NCBI RefSeq assembly: GCF_021155775.2
Contig: NC_060232.1
Coordinates: 38,375,089 to 38,439,088 of the forward strand
From: Neodiprion pinetum
Taxonomy: Eukaryota; Arthropoda; Insecta; Hymenoptera; Diprionidae
Direction of reading: 5' to 3'
Length of the DNA stretch: 64,000 nucleotides
Part shown: positions 25,956 to 35,834 of the stretch, piece after piece
How positions within the stretch are numbered: position 1 is the first letter of the stretch
Layout: every line of letters starts with the position of its first letter
Notes under the pieces: generated by a model
What the model saw: only the letters and a program-made list of their open reading frames with translations
What the model was told of the DNA's origin: nothing
Databases searched by the model: none
Made by a program: the position numbers and the translations under genes

Positions 25956-27001
25956 AACCATGGATTGATTAGGTACAGCAAGTCGCGACGCGTTCATTCG
26001 GGTCGTTGATCTTCTGTACGATTAGAAATCAAGCCACTTTGTACAACTAGCCGCAGATGCCTTGTCCCAGAGAAGGTTGGGTTTCTGATTGATAAATTGT
26101 TATCTTAAGGGGATGCCCCAAAACGATTTCGACTTTATCGTACATATCTCCAAATATCGATGTCCGCGTATCTCAAACGCGATAAAGGGCTCAAAGTCTC
26201 GTTTTATACGCAGTTATGAACAAAAACGCTTCGATACATTTTCATCTGACGTAAAAATAAAGAAATGGCAGGAATCCTACGAATTTACTATTGCAATTTC
26301 GTAGGATCCGTGCTGTTTCTTTATTTCTGCGTTAAATGAAAATGTATTGTAGTGTAATTGTTCAGAATTGTGTATAGAACGGGGTTGTCGAATCCTTTTT
26401 CGCATTACGTCAACAACTTCAAGTTTAAAGGAATGGCAAGTTGTTCGATCTTTATCTGAATCCGGAGAGACTCTCTAATCTAATCGAGTCACAGCCAAGA
26501 TGGCTTGATTATAACTACGTACCTACCGCAATAAGGTTGAAATTACAGTTCAGAAATTTTCTGCTTGGATAAAAAACTTCAGCCTGAACAGATGTAGAAA
26601 TTGTACGAACCACTTTTACTTTCTTATCACGATCTCCTTCGCTTTGCCTTGATTTTGATGCTCGATCGCTGTCAGCTCGTATTTTTTATCTTTGCCCAAG
26701 TGGCCAGTAGCTGTAATGAGATGGACAGGTCTTGAAAGTGAGAATTTTTTATTCTAAATATGTACAGGAATGAATTGTTCGATTTTATATGTTACGGTAT
26801 ATTTCGGTTTTCAACTCACAATGGTCAGTTTTTTTCGGAATATAGTATGCAGTAGTCAATGTGTAATTGTAAGATAAACGACAAATCTATAAGAGTATTG
26901 TAACGTTGAGATTATTAGATTGCTCAGTTTACTTTCACTTCCAAAACTAAAGCAATGCACTTTATGTTGAACAATGTTAAAGGTACAATTTACGAAATCA
27001 T
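25956..27001. other. Spacer downstream of copy C, duplicated at 30.2-30.96 kb
   Basis: This is the left half of the C/D duplication: it aligns by eye with 30220-30960 through shared strings such as CTAATCTAATC and ACCTACCGCAA. It probably contains the copy C 3' UTR next to 27002 and the promoter of copy B at the other side. It also holds a hairpin at 26234-26347. Confidence 0.5.
26234..26347. repeat. Hairpin element with about 50-base arms
   Basis: ATACATTTTCATCTGACG at the left is answered by its reverse complement at the right, with the arms running to GGAATCCTACGAATT on one side and ATTTCGTAGGATCC on the other, around a loop of about 10 bases. The arms match at roughly four of five positions. 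The paralogous flank near 30.3 kb lacks it, which suggests an insertion after the duplication. Confidence 0.55.
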
Positions 27002-28399
27002 TTAATACGGTTGAATAAAGAAGTTAATGTTTTTTTGTTTTGCAGCCTGATTCATCCGTTCGCAGATTGCGGCATTAATTCCGCTTGCAAAAACTGTCTT
27101 CAAGTTTGGAAACCTTTTGTGGTCGAAAAGAATGAGCTCTAGGGATTCCATGAACTCACCGCGACTGAGAACTTCGTCGTAGCAACGAAGATGTCTAAGT
27201 TCCGGCATTGTGGAAAATTCCAGGATACGCGAATCACCTGTATATTCAGGATGAATGATACATTCGAACATTTTCAATTTCCGAAACGAAGGCACTACCA
27301 TTGGACGTGGGGGTGAATATTTTGGATAATGAAATGTCAAGTGCTCGATATTCACGCAGACTTTGCATATAAAATTCAAACCGGCTTGGGTGAGCTGCTT
27401 CAAGTTCAACATGATGATATTTTTCCCAATGCTCGTCAAAAGCTCGTTCATATTGTCCATCGGCAATTGATAATTGTATCTACTGACAATAAAATTGAGC
27501 ACTATGAGTTTATCGAGTCGCTTTAACGTGCAGAGATCGCCTTTGATTTCACCGTTGATGCGAAGATAACTCAAATTTGGGAACAGCTCTACGATAGCGT
27601 GCAGATGCTCGTCCGTAATCGAGTGGCATTTTATGGAGAATCGTTTCATGAAGGGACAGACTAACGATCTGGGCCTCGACAATACGTCAAAGCTCTCCTC
27701 GGCGGAATAAATCGCGTGGCGCCCCATGTTGAATTCGATAATTTTTTTGTTCGTAGAAAGCAGTTCATTTATCCCCGTATCGGTCACTTGACACCCGGCG
27801 ACACAAAGGACGCGCAACTCGGAGCACGGACGAAGGGCTTTCAATCCATTGTCAGTAACGCGTCTAGATTCCTCGATATGCAGAACGAGCAACTTTGGAC
27901 AGTTCGCTCCAACGACCTCGAGGTCACGGTCGACACACAAAAAGGTTACATGGAGTTCGATAAGATTTCGCAAGTCAAAGTTTTCTAGGCTCTTCGGTCC
28001 GATATGGTTCCACACGTGATGCAGCTTCAGTACGCTCAGCCTTTGAAACCTGCCCGCGTCCGCAGGATCGAAATATTTCATTATCTCACCGACACATTGC
28101 AGTCCGACAATATCTAGGTCCATTAATACTTCCAGTGCAGCTCTGTTATGGCTCGCAGAGTGAGTTTTATTCCGATTTCGCTGGATCCACAAAAACTTAG
28201 CCAGGAATTTCCTGCAGACCTCATTGTACAGTCTTGGTGGCAGACAAGGATGCGTGTATTCCTTGATCAGAACGATGGCTTGGCGTACGTCACTCAACGC
28301 CCGGTTTACGCATAGCTGGTCAACGTAATCTGCGAAATAAGCTGCAAGGCCGTCCAAGGCTGCTTTCCGCAAAGATTTCGGTACTCTCAATCTCGGCAT
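27002..28399 (-). CDS. LRR protein, array copy C (putative CRL2-type substrate receptor)
   Basis: A 465-residue single-exon frame from ATG at 28399, 18 bases after a TTGCAG acceptor. Features: BC-box-like SLRKAALDGL (9-18, Ala14); cullin-2-box-like LPPRLYNEV (53-61), a full match to hydrophobic-P-x-x-hydrophobic-x3-hydrophobic; NRAALEVLMDLDIVGLQC (85-102). LRR_CC-type repeats start at 167 (CPKLLVLHIEESRRVTDNGL) and 192 (CSELRVLCVAGCQVTDTGI); later segments include FPNLSYLRING (273-283), VVPSFRKLKMFEC (368-380) and a C-terminal AKQKNINFF. Closest visible relative is copy D: start context, exon flank and about two thirds of residues agree. It is probably the product of a recent segmental duplication. 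Confidence 0.88.
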   Translation of the reverse strand: MPRLRVPKSLRKAALDGLAAYFADYVDQLCVNRALSDVRQAIVLIKEYTHPCLPPRLYNEVCRKFLAKFLWIQRNRNKTHSASHNRAALEVLMDLDIVGLQCVGEIMKYFDPADAGRFQRLSVLKLHHVWNHIGPKSLENFDLRNLIELHVTFLCVDRDLEVVGANCPKLLVLHIEESRRVTDNGLKALRPCSELRVLCVAGCQVTDTGINELLSTNKKIIEFNMGRHAIYSAEESFDVLSRPRSLVCPFMKRFSIKCHSITDEHLHAIVELFPNLSYLRINGEIKGDLCTLKRLDKLIVLNFIVSRYNYQLPMDNMNELLTSIGKNIIMLNLKQLTQAGLNFICKVCVNIEHLTFHYPKYSPPRPMVVPSFRKLKMFECIIHPEYTGDSRILEFSTMPELRHLRCYDEVLSRGEFMESLELILFDHKRFPNLKTVFASGINAAICERMNQAAKQKNINFFIQPY

Positions 28400-28417
28400 C
28401 TCATCAAATCACTTCGC

Positions 28418-29608
28418 CTGCAAGCATACAAATTCCAAAGTATGAACTACACAGCGCTAGTAACTCCAAGTTTTTGCATTTTTAATGTAGTTAACGGGTG
28501 ACAAAACTTGTATTTTTTTTTTTTTTTCATTGCTTGTGGTAGACATTCGCATGCGCATTCAATCGATCACTAATTCAATTACTGCGCGAGGTTGGTTAAT
28601 TGTTGCAAGATCGTCTGGCTTTCGTGGTAATAAATGCATGTCATTTCAAATTTTAAACTGTCAGAGAGTGGTTAAAAGTTATTCAGATGAAAGAGAACAG
28701 ATGACTTTTTCGTTTGTTACATGGATGATGATGGAAACTTTGAGAAAGAAATTGGTTGAACTGAACTTGTTCAACCATTCCATGCTCTGATAAGATTTTT
28801 TACTCAAATGTCAACTATTGGTGAAGATTTTAAAGTCAAACGAAAAGAATGAATAATTTTTTTGATAGAGCATGGATTATTGTTGATATACATCATGTTC
28901 TAAATTAGTTATAGCTGTACCTTGTAACCGATATCTGATTTGTCAATTAGCGATAACTATAATTTTCATTGATATAATAACTCCCGAATTTAAAAACAGT
29001 AAATCTTATCAGCTGTCGGACCTGCTTTTAATGAAAATTCCTTGTCATTGTGGACTGCGCTAATAGTTGCACTGAGCAAATGTGGTCATATTGTTATACT
29101 TGATTTAGAACAGTACATTTCGTAACGGGTATGGATGAGGCATTTTAACAAGACGTAAGGTTCACGGTACGAGCCGAAGGCGAGACAAAAAACCTTACCC
29201 GTCCAAGTTTCGAACCGTAATTGTTATCACAAAAGCCAAAAGAAATTAAATTTCGAGGTAGACAGAAGTTGTACAAAAATGTAAAAGGCAAAGATTTTCA
29301 TTCTCAATGATCAAACGAGTTGTCGAGTCGAACATTTTGATATTACACAAAAATACAATACCGCAATGTAAGATTCATTCTGTTTACTGACAATAAGCGA
29401 AAGAATAACCTGTAAAATTCATAAACCTACGTATATAATTCTGAAATGTCATGTCCTACTTAAAAATCAAGCTTCGCTTCGCAAGCCCCGTACCATTCAA
29501 GTTATCCATCTCTGAGAAATAATCATCTAGTCAGTCGATTAAAAATGAAATATCGCCGAGCTATTTTACCCACGACATATTTTCGGTGAGAAGAAAAACT
29601 TGACTCAC
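28418..29608 (-). other. Predicted 5'-UTR intron of copy C
   Basis: The acceptor AG at 28418-28419 and donor GAG|GTGAGT at 29609/29608 define an intron of about 1.19 kb. From 28400 to about 29090 it is nearly identical to 32362-33070 upstream of copy D. From about 29260 to 29490 it also resembles 43270-43500. A T-run sits at 28511-28527. Confidence 0.45.
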
Positions 29609-29934
29609 CTCATTCCTCGGTTTAAGATCATTCGCCGGTGTCCTGTCCGGTGAGCCCTGCGTGCGTCACCGAGCTTTTCTAAAGCCCAGGCTCTTTCTTA
29701 CAGACTTTGGCTTTGGTTTTTACTAACCCGTCTAATCTCAGCTTGCTTTCCTGGTCGGTGTCTACGTAGCGTGAGGGACGTTAAGTGAAAGCGATTTCAG
29801 CGGCGGTCAACGACGTTGTGCCGGCGAAACAGAGACAACGGTGAAGTTGCGGCCAAGTACTAAGCACGTTGTGTAACAAGTAACAATGTCAAGGACACGA
29901 GCGATTCAACTCGTGGGTGACCGAATGTTGCGTG
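29609..29934 (-). other. Predicted non-coding exon 1 region of copy C
   Basis: This is the paralogue of the block at 25604-25955, with a conserved donor (GAG|GTGAGT) at its left edge. It has no long ORF, consistent with 5' UTR. The right boundary is where similarity to the other copy stops. Confidence 0.35.
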
Positions 29935-30220
29935 TATTTGTTGTGCTTTAGTATCAGGCGTAAACACGGGCTCGCGGAAGGATCTCGCGACTTGCTTGCC
30001 CTTCCACGGTCTCGTCTGTCGCCAGGATTACCGGATCAGCTGTTCTGGCCAGTCTTCGAGTGAACCTCAAGCGCGACACGACGCTGCGTTTCAGTCTAGA
30101 GATCGTTCTGTGAAACATAAAAAATAAAGTATACTTTATGTTTTGCATCTCGAACATTCTTTCTAAAACCCTCTCCTCTCGCTTAATTAATTAATGCTAC
30201 CTTTTCCTAGCGTAGCGCTA
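29935..30220. other. About 285-base segment absent from the paralogous flank
   Basis: Comparing the two duplicated flanks, sequence before 29935 matches up to about 25965 and sequence after 30220 resumes matching at about 25970. The extra segment contains AAAATAAAGT and a TTAATTAATTAA run. It is either an insertion in this copy (for example a solo LTR or SINE) or a deletion in the other. I found no clear target-site duplication. Confidence 0.4.
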
Positions 30221-30960
30221 TAGATTAATTAGATACGGGAGTACGCGACCTGTTCGTTCAGGTCGCTCTTCTACTGCACGATTCGAAATGAAGTCACTTG
30301 GTAAAACGAATCGCAGATGCTTGGTCCAAGGAAAGGGTTGAAATTTTTATTGGTTTTTCATCCGAGATTTGAACGACTGGGAACTTTTTAAATCTTTCTT
30401 TCGAGTCGGAGAGTCTCTTATCTAATCAAGTAACGTCGAGATAGCTTGATTACCACTACCGACCTACCGCAACAAGGTGAAGACGATACTTTTCGACGTT
30501 TGCTCTGATAAAAAGTTTGCGTGTACTTTCACTTACTTAATAGAATAGCGTTCACTTTAGCTTGATTTTGATGCTTTATAGCGACCAGCCTGCTGCTCGT
30601 TTTTATGACCTTTGCGTAAGATGGGAGTTGTCGAGAATAAATTGTCGACCGAATGACGGGGACACATGTTGGGAGTGAAATTGTTTTATTTTTAATACAT
30701 GGATTAAGTAATTGTTCAATTTTGTATATGATAGTACATTTTAGCGTTAATCTCGTTTAAGAAAATATTTCTTCAAATATATAGTGCGCACCAGTCAATG
30801 TGTAATTGTACGACAAACGAAGAAATTATAAGAATATTGTAACGTTGAGATTGTCAACTCGTTGAGTTCACCTACATCAAACGATACGATAGCACGGTGT
30901 CGATTGAAAGAAGAAAAGAAAATAACGTAGATGTATCTTGAATAACGTTGGAGGTGTGAT
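30221..30960. other. Spacer downstream of copy D
   Basis: The stretch is paralogous to 25970-27001 and should contain the 3' end of copy D. A minus-strand ORF overlapping the gene end (30795-31016) is out of frame and not supported. Confidence 0.45.
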
Positions 30961-32361
30961 CTAGTACGACGGTGTTGAAGGTTGAAAAAAAAAATTAATG
31001 TTTCTTTCCGCCGCACGCTGATTTATGGATTCGCGGACTCCGTCAGCAACTGCGGGAGCGTAAACGGACTCCAAGTTCGGAAACTTTTCGTCATCTAACA
31101 TAAGTGCCGCGATCATTTGGATCAAATGATAGTTAGGTTTAGTTATGGGAAAGAAATAAAGATCTTCAAGTTTGGGCATTCTAGAAAATTCCAGTATTTG
31201 CTGGCCGGAATAAGCAAAAGAATATTTCAACGTTTTCAGTTTTTTAAACGAAGGTACTATCAACGAATTAGGGGACAAATATTTCACACGGCAAAATGTC
31301 AAGAACTCAATATTCACGCAGAGTTTGTATAAGAAGTCCAATTCTTCTTGCTTCAGCTCCATCAAGTTCAACATGGTGATATTTTTCCCAATGCTCGCCA
31401 AAAGCTCGTTGACGTTCTCCATCGGCAAGTAATAATCGTATTTACTGATGACAAAATTGAGCTCCTCGAGTTCCTTGAGCCGATTTAACGTGCTGAGATT
31501 GCCTTCGATTTCACCGTTGATCCGAAGATGAGTCAAATTGGGGAACAGCTCTACGATAGCGAGCAGTTGCGCGTTCGTAATCGAGTCGGATTTTATGGAG
31601 AATCGCCTCATGTAGGGACAGACCAACGTTTTGGGCCTAGATAAGACGTCGAAGGTCCGCCTCTGCCGAGGAAAGGTGTGAAGCCCGACGTTGAACTCGG
31701 TAATTTTCTCGTTAACGTTGAGCAATTGGTTCACCCCGTTATCGGACACTTTGCACCCGACAATAGAAAGGATGCGCAACTCGGAGCAGGGCTGAAGGGC
31801 TCTCAATCCTCTGTCGGTAACGCTTTTGGCTCCCTCGATGTCCAGAAGCAACAACTTTGGGCAGGTCGTTCCGATGACCTCGAGGTCACGGTCGACGCAC
31901 AGATAGGAGTAATGGAGCTCGGTAAGATCTTGCAACTCAAAGTTTCCAAGGCTCTTGGTTCCGACGTTCGTCCACGGGTGATCCAGCTTCAGTATGCTCA
32001 GCCTTCGAAACCTGTGCGCGTCTTCGTGATCGACGTTCTTCATTATCTCGGCGCCACAATGCAATCCGACGATATCGATGTCCATTAATACTTCGAGTGC
32101 AGCTCTGTTGTGGCAACCGGGACGATTTTCGTATCGATCCCGCTGGATCCAGAGGAATTTGTGCAGGAATTCCGAGCAGACCTCGTTGTATAGACTCGGT
32201 GGCAGGGAAGGATACACGTAACCTTTGATCTGAGCAACGCTTCGGCGTATATCACTTAACCTGCAGTCGATGCTTAATCGGTCAAAGTAATTTACGAAAT
32301 GTGTTACCAGGCGCCCATAGGCTGCTTTCCGCAGAGGAGTCGGTTCTTTCAATCTCGGCAT
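30961..32361 (-). CDS. LRR protein, array copy D (putative CRL2-type substrate receptor)
   Basis: The protein has 466 residues from ATG at 32361, 18 bases after a TTGCAG acceptor that is identical in context to copy C. Features: BC-box-like PLRKAAYGRL (9-18, Ala14); LPPSLYNEV (53-61), again a full cullin-2-box match; NRAALEVLMDIDIVGLHC core. Repeats include CPKLLLLDIEGAKSVTDRGL and CSELRILSIVGCKVSDNGV, then FPNLTHLRING, IVPSFKKLKTLKY and the C-terminal AAERNINFF with a short QPSTPSY tail. Differences from copy C are spread through the protein and look denser in the C-terminal third, as expected if the repeat surface is diverging. I see no frame disruption. Confidence 0.88.
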   Translation of the reverse strand: MPRLKEPTPLRKAAYGRLVTHFVNYFDRLSIDCRLSDIRRSVAQIKGYVYPSLPPSLYNEVCSEFLHKFLWIQRDRYENRPGCHNRAALEVLMDIDIVGLHCGAEIMKNVDHEDAHRFRRLSILKLDHPWTNVGTKSLGNFELQDLTELHYSYLCVDRDLEVIGTTCPKLLLLDIEGAKSVTDRGLRALQPCSELRILSIVGCKVSDNGVNQLLNVNEKITEFNVGLHTFPRQRRTFDVLSRPKTLVCPYMRRFSIKSDSITNAQLLAIVELFPNLTHLRINGEIEGNLSTLNRLKELEELNFVISKYDYYLPMENVNELLASIGKNITMLNLMELKQEELDFLYKLCVNIEFLTFCRVKYLSPNSLIVPSFKKLKTLKYSFAYSGQQILEFSRMPKLEDLYFFPITKPNYHLIQMIAALMLDDEKFPNLESVYAPAVADGVRESINQRAAERNINFFFQPSTPSY

Positions 32362-32379
32362 CTCATTGAATCACTTCGC

Positions 32380-33186
32380 CTGCAAGCATACAAATTCCAA
32401 AGTATGAACTACACAGCGCTAGTAACTCCAAGTTTTTGCATTTTTAATGTAGTTAACGGGTGACAAAACTTGTATTTTTTTTTTTTTTTCATTGCTTGTG
32501 GTAGACAGTTGCATGCGCATTCAATCGATCACTAATTCAATTACTGCGCGAGGTTGGTTAATTGTTGCAAGATTGTCTGGCTTTCGTGGTAATAAATGCA
32601 TGTGAATTCAAATTTTGAAACTGTCAGAGAGTGGTTAAAAGTTATTCAGATGAGAGAGAACAGATGATTTTTTCGTTTGTTACATGGATGATGATGGAAA
32701 CTTTGAGAAAGAAATTGGTTGAACTGAACTTGTTCAACCATTCCATGCTCTGATAGGATTTTTTACTCAAATGTCAACTATTGGTGAAGATTTTAAAGTC
32801 AAACGATAAGAATGAATAATTTTTTTGATAGTGCATGGATTATTGTTGAAATACATCATGCTCTAAATTACTTATAGCTGTACCTCGTAACCGTTCTCTG
32901 ATTTGTCATTCGGCGATAATTATAATTTTCATTGATATTATGTAACTCCCGAATTTAAAAATCAGTAAATTTTATCAGCCGTCGGACTTGGTTTTAATAT
33001 AATTTCCTTGTCATTGTGGACTGCGCTAATAGTTGCACTAAGCAAATGTGGTCATATTTTTATACTTGATTTAGAAGATATAACATTTCGCGAACAAAAT
33101 TGAACTACGCCTAATTATTTTTCAAAGTAACAGACTTTTTAACGGACAGCGGGAGTACTGGGTCACGAACGCGTTCACCGTGTGAA
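32380..33186. other. Upstream flank of copy D (duplicated)
   Basis: This is nearly identical to the sequence upstream of copy C (28400-29090), including a T-run and the string TTGGTTGAACTGAACTTG. The copy D acceptor AG is at 32380-32381. Similarity ends near 33070. The matching exon 1 of copy D is not identifiable: the region that would hold it is occupied by copy E. Confidence 0.5.
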
Positions 33187-34572
33187 TTATTTTAGTGAAA
33201 AATCGAGGTTGTTATCTTTTGCAAATTGATTTATGCGAATAACGTCATCGTGAAGTTCGCGAAAGGGTCGAACCAGCCTCAAATTGGGAAATTTAATGTT
33301 ATCGATCATAACTGATTCAGCGATTTTCAAAGCGTTATCAAAGCCCTGAACCGTGAGAAATTTCAACTCGGGCATATCGCGGAATTCCAACACAGCGCGA
33401 AAGTCGTTAAGTCGCGTGAGAGCGAAGCACGTCAGCGTTTTCAATTTCCGAAACGGTGGGAAGAGCAATCTGTCAACTGGAACTTGTGGCTCATAATCAA
33501 ATTCGAAATGTTCGATATTGTTGCAAGTTTTGTAAAAAAAATCCAGGTCATCCCGTGTCAGGCAGGCAGCAGGAACAGCGTTGCTCAACTTCAGCACCAA
33601 TATATTATCTCCAATGACTTTCATCAGCCGCTTGAGATCATCGATCCTCGGACATCGATGACCGTGATTAAAATTGACCTCCCTAAGTCGATTGAGAGCT
33701 TTCAGCGCGCAAATATCGCCCGAGAGTTCGGAGCAGATTCGAATGTGGGTAAGATTGGGAAAGAGCGCGACGACGGCTTGCAGACGGTCGTCAGTGACGG
33801 GTGTTGATTTCAGAGAGAACCGTCTGACGGACGGACAAACCAAGGAAATCGGGCGGGACGAAACGTCGAAGCTTTTCTCATCGCGCATGTTGTATCTACC
33901 AACGTTGAACTCCTCGATTTTCCGATGCGTCGAGAGCAGCTCGTTGACACCGTCGTCGGTCACGCGACAGCAGTAAAGATCGAGAACGCGGAGATCCGGG
34001 CAGGAACTCAACGCCCGAAGTCCTCTGTCGGTAACCTTTACCGATCCAGCAACGTCCAGCACCTGAAGCTTCGGACAACGCTGTCCAACGACCTCGAGAT
34101 CAAGGTCGGTGCAATTCCGCGGGTAGCAAAGCTCCGCGAGATCCTGAAGCCGGAATTTGGCCAGCGTCCTGGGTCCGTGGTCCCAGAACCCGTCCAGATC
34201 CAGTTTCCTGAGTCCCCGAAAACGGTGGGAATCCCGGAGATCCAGGAACCGCAGGATATCGCCGCCGCATTTGAGTCCGGGAATTTCCAGGTCCATCATC
34301 ACTTCCAGGACGGCTCTGTTGTGTCCGTCTGGACGAAGCTCGGAACGGTTGATACCGACCCGGTAAAACTCCTCCAGGAATACGGAGCAGAACTCTGCGA
34401 ACAGGTTCGACAGTAGGCGAGGATGCAGGTGATGTTTGATCAGAGAAATCTGTCGGCGCAGTCTGCGCGAAACACCATCGATGCTGAGCCGGTCGCAGCG
34501 ATCCACAAAATGAGCGACCATGGCCTCGAAGCTGATGCTCTTCAGCGAGGATGGCTGCTTCGGTTTAGGCAT
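33187..34572 (-). CDS. LRR protein, array copy E (putative CRL2-type substrate receptor)
   Basis: The protein has 461 residues from ATG at 34572; the acceptor (TTCCAG, AG at 34591-34592) is 18 bases upstream. Features: BC-box-like SLKSISFEAM (9-18, Ser14); at the cullin-box position RLLSNLFAEF (52-61) lacks Pro54, the only copy without it; NRAVLEVMMDLEIPGLKC core. Two textbook repeats follow: CPKLQVLDVAGSVKVTDRGL and CPDLRVLDLYCCRVTDDGV; then FPNLTHIRI, FPPFRKLKTLTC and AKDNNLDFSLK at the end. Its coding region is the most GC-rich in the array. The gene is tightly packed, only about 0.8 kb from copy D. Confidence 0.87.
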   Translation of the reverse strand: MPKPKQPSSLKSISFEAMVAHFVDRCDRLSIDGVSRRLRRQISLIKHHLHPRLLSNLFAEFCSVFLEEFYRVGINRSELRPDGHNRAVLEVMMDLEIPGLKCGGDILRFLDLRDSHRFRGLRKLDLDGFWDHGPRTLAKFRLQDLAELCYPRNCTDLDLEVVGQRCPKLQVLDVAGSVKVTDRGLRALSSCPDLRVLDLYCCRVTDDGVNELLSTHRKIEEFNVGRYNMRDEKSFDVSSRPISLVCPSVRRFSLKSTPVTDDRLQAVVALFPNLTHIRICSELSGDICALKALNRLREVNFNHGHRCPRIDDLKRLMKVIGDNILVLKLSNAVPAACLTRDDLDFFYKTCNNIEHFEFDYEPQVPVDRLLFPPFRKLKTLTCFALTRLNDFRAVLEFRDMPELKFLTVQGFDNALKIAESVMIDNIKFPNLRLVRPFRELHDDVIRINQFAKDNNLDFSLK

Positions 34573-34592
34573 CTCGATTTACCCGCTCGTCT

Positions 34593-34955
34593 GGAAGCAC
34601 ACAATTGTTCGGAGGTGACGACGCTTGTCTGGATGTTGGTGTTAGAGCTCTAGCTAGGCCGTTAGTTAAGAGATGTAGATTTGTTCGCGTGTTCTTCCTA
34701 TCCAGCTGAAAGTATTCTCACTCAGGCCTTCTCGTGTTTCGCGGCAGATATTCGCATTGGTAAATTGGACATAAACAAGGACAGAAGATTGTTGTCGTAA
34801 GTGTATAAAAAATCAAGGCGATCATTCGATATCAAAATTAATACATGCTGTAACCTGGTTTTATCACAGGACCGCCAAGCCGGAAAACCAGACGATCGCG
34901 AAACAATCTTTGCAACAATTTGGCACCCGCTATGATCTTGGATCAGATGGACGTA
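34593..34955. other. Upstream flank of copy E
   Basis: No gene seen. This should contain the start of the 5'-UTR intron of copy E. Candidate minus-strand donors (CAG|GTAGAA near 35348 and A|GTAAGT near 35577) lie further upstream; neither is decisive. Confidence 0.35.
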
Positions 34956-35111
34956 CGTTGAAACTTCCCAGTAGCGGACATCTTCGGGACTGAAAATATT
35001 GTCCGTTATTAAGGAGTGTCCGTTATTCGGTACAATATTAACGTCTGTGTAACTGTCAGTTGTAAAGACGAATCCGTTATTGGGAGGTGTCCGTGAAGAG
35101 AAGTTTCACTG
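34956..35111. mobile_element. Pogo/Tigger-type miniature inverted-repeat element
   Basis: The ends are imperfect inverted repeats: left CGTTGAAACTTCCCAG, right (reverse complement) CAGTGAAACTTCTC. Both are followed inward by (A)CGGACA and TCCGTTATT motifs, and each end is flanked by TA (34954-34955 and 35112-35113). CAGTGAAACCTC-type ends with GGACAC repeats and a TA target site are typical of pogo/Tigger DNA transposons. At 156 bp there is no transposase, so it would depend on another element's enzyme. Confidence 0.6.
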
Positions 35112-35234
35112 TATCGTAATTAATTTAGTTGGACGCAAGGTGCATCATTGCACCGATTTTTATCGAACAGTACAAGTACTCTGTCTATTCGTTACGCCAT
35201 GGCTTACTCAATATTGTGGATAGTGGATGGACAC

Positions 35235-35292
35235 TTTGGGGGTAGAGAAGAGAGAGAGAGAGATAGAGAGAGAGAGAGAAAGAGAGAGAGAC
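35235..35292. repeat. GA-rich dinucleotide repeat
   Basis: This is an imperfect (GA)n tract with occasional T and AA interruptions, read directly from the sequence. Confidence 0.85.
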
Positions 35293-35589
35293 ACTCGTCA
35301 ACGACGCGCTAATTTAACAAAATAAAACAAAGATGGTATATTCTACCTGTATTAGCGATACCACAGGGAAATCATAAAACAAAGAGTTATTAGAACGCTA
35401 CGGCAATCTAACTGAAAAGGAGTCATGAAAAAAAAAAAATCGTTTCTCGTAAATTAGGAAAATTGAAAAGCGGAATTACATGAAAGAAAATAATCTTAAT
35501 CAATCTACTACTAACTCCGCTGAGTTTGAGAGCTAGCAACATAAAATCTAAGTTGTAATCTGAATCCTAACTTACTGAATCGAATGCGA

Positions 35590-35830
35590 TGCGATTCCGC
35601 TATCTTGCAGCCAGTTTTTCAGTTCTTCGAAAAATCTTCCAAGCAACTTCGAAAGCTGGTGAAGCCTCGGCGGGAGCCAAGTAAATGGCTGATTTTATAC
35701 AAGAGCAACGCTCCGACGGAGTTTGTTTGAATCGCTTTGGACTCCGAGATGGTGACAACGACTCGCGCAGTGGATCACCACGATATCGAAAGTCAACTTC
35801 CGCAGCGAAGCCGGCTTTGAGTTTCGGCAT
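35590..35830 (-). pseudogene. 5' fragment of an LRR array gene, frameshifted
   Basis: From ATG at 35830 the first codons read MPKLK, as in intact copies, and the upstream CGCATACGC resembles the copy H leader. After that the frame is broken, but the nucleotide sequence still aligns with copy F: a CTCCGTCGGAGCGTTGCTCT stretch corresponds to LRR-x-VAL (about residues 38-44), and CTTGGCTCCCGCCGAG corresponds to the WLPP cullin-box region. In the right frame the fragment reads KLRRSVALV then a stop. Homology ends after roughly 75 codons, and no LRR part follows. It is a dead partial copy between E and F. Confidence 0.65.
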
Positions 35831-35834
35831 CTTG

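Noticed and set aside
27002..28399. F-box at the N terminus
   Set aside because: The conserved L-P at 53-54 could recall an F-box, but it is preceded by a conserved BC-box-like helix and the usual F-box Trp and downstream spacing are absent. Kept as the main alternative.
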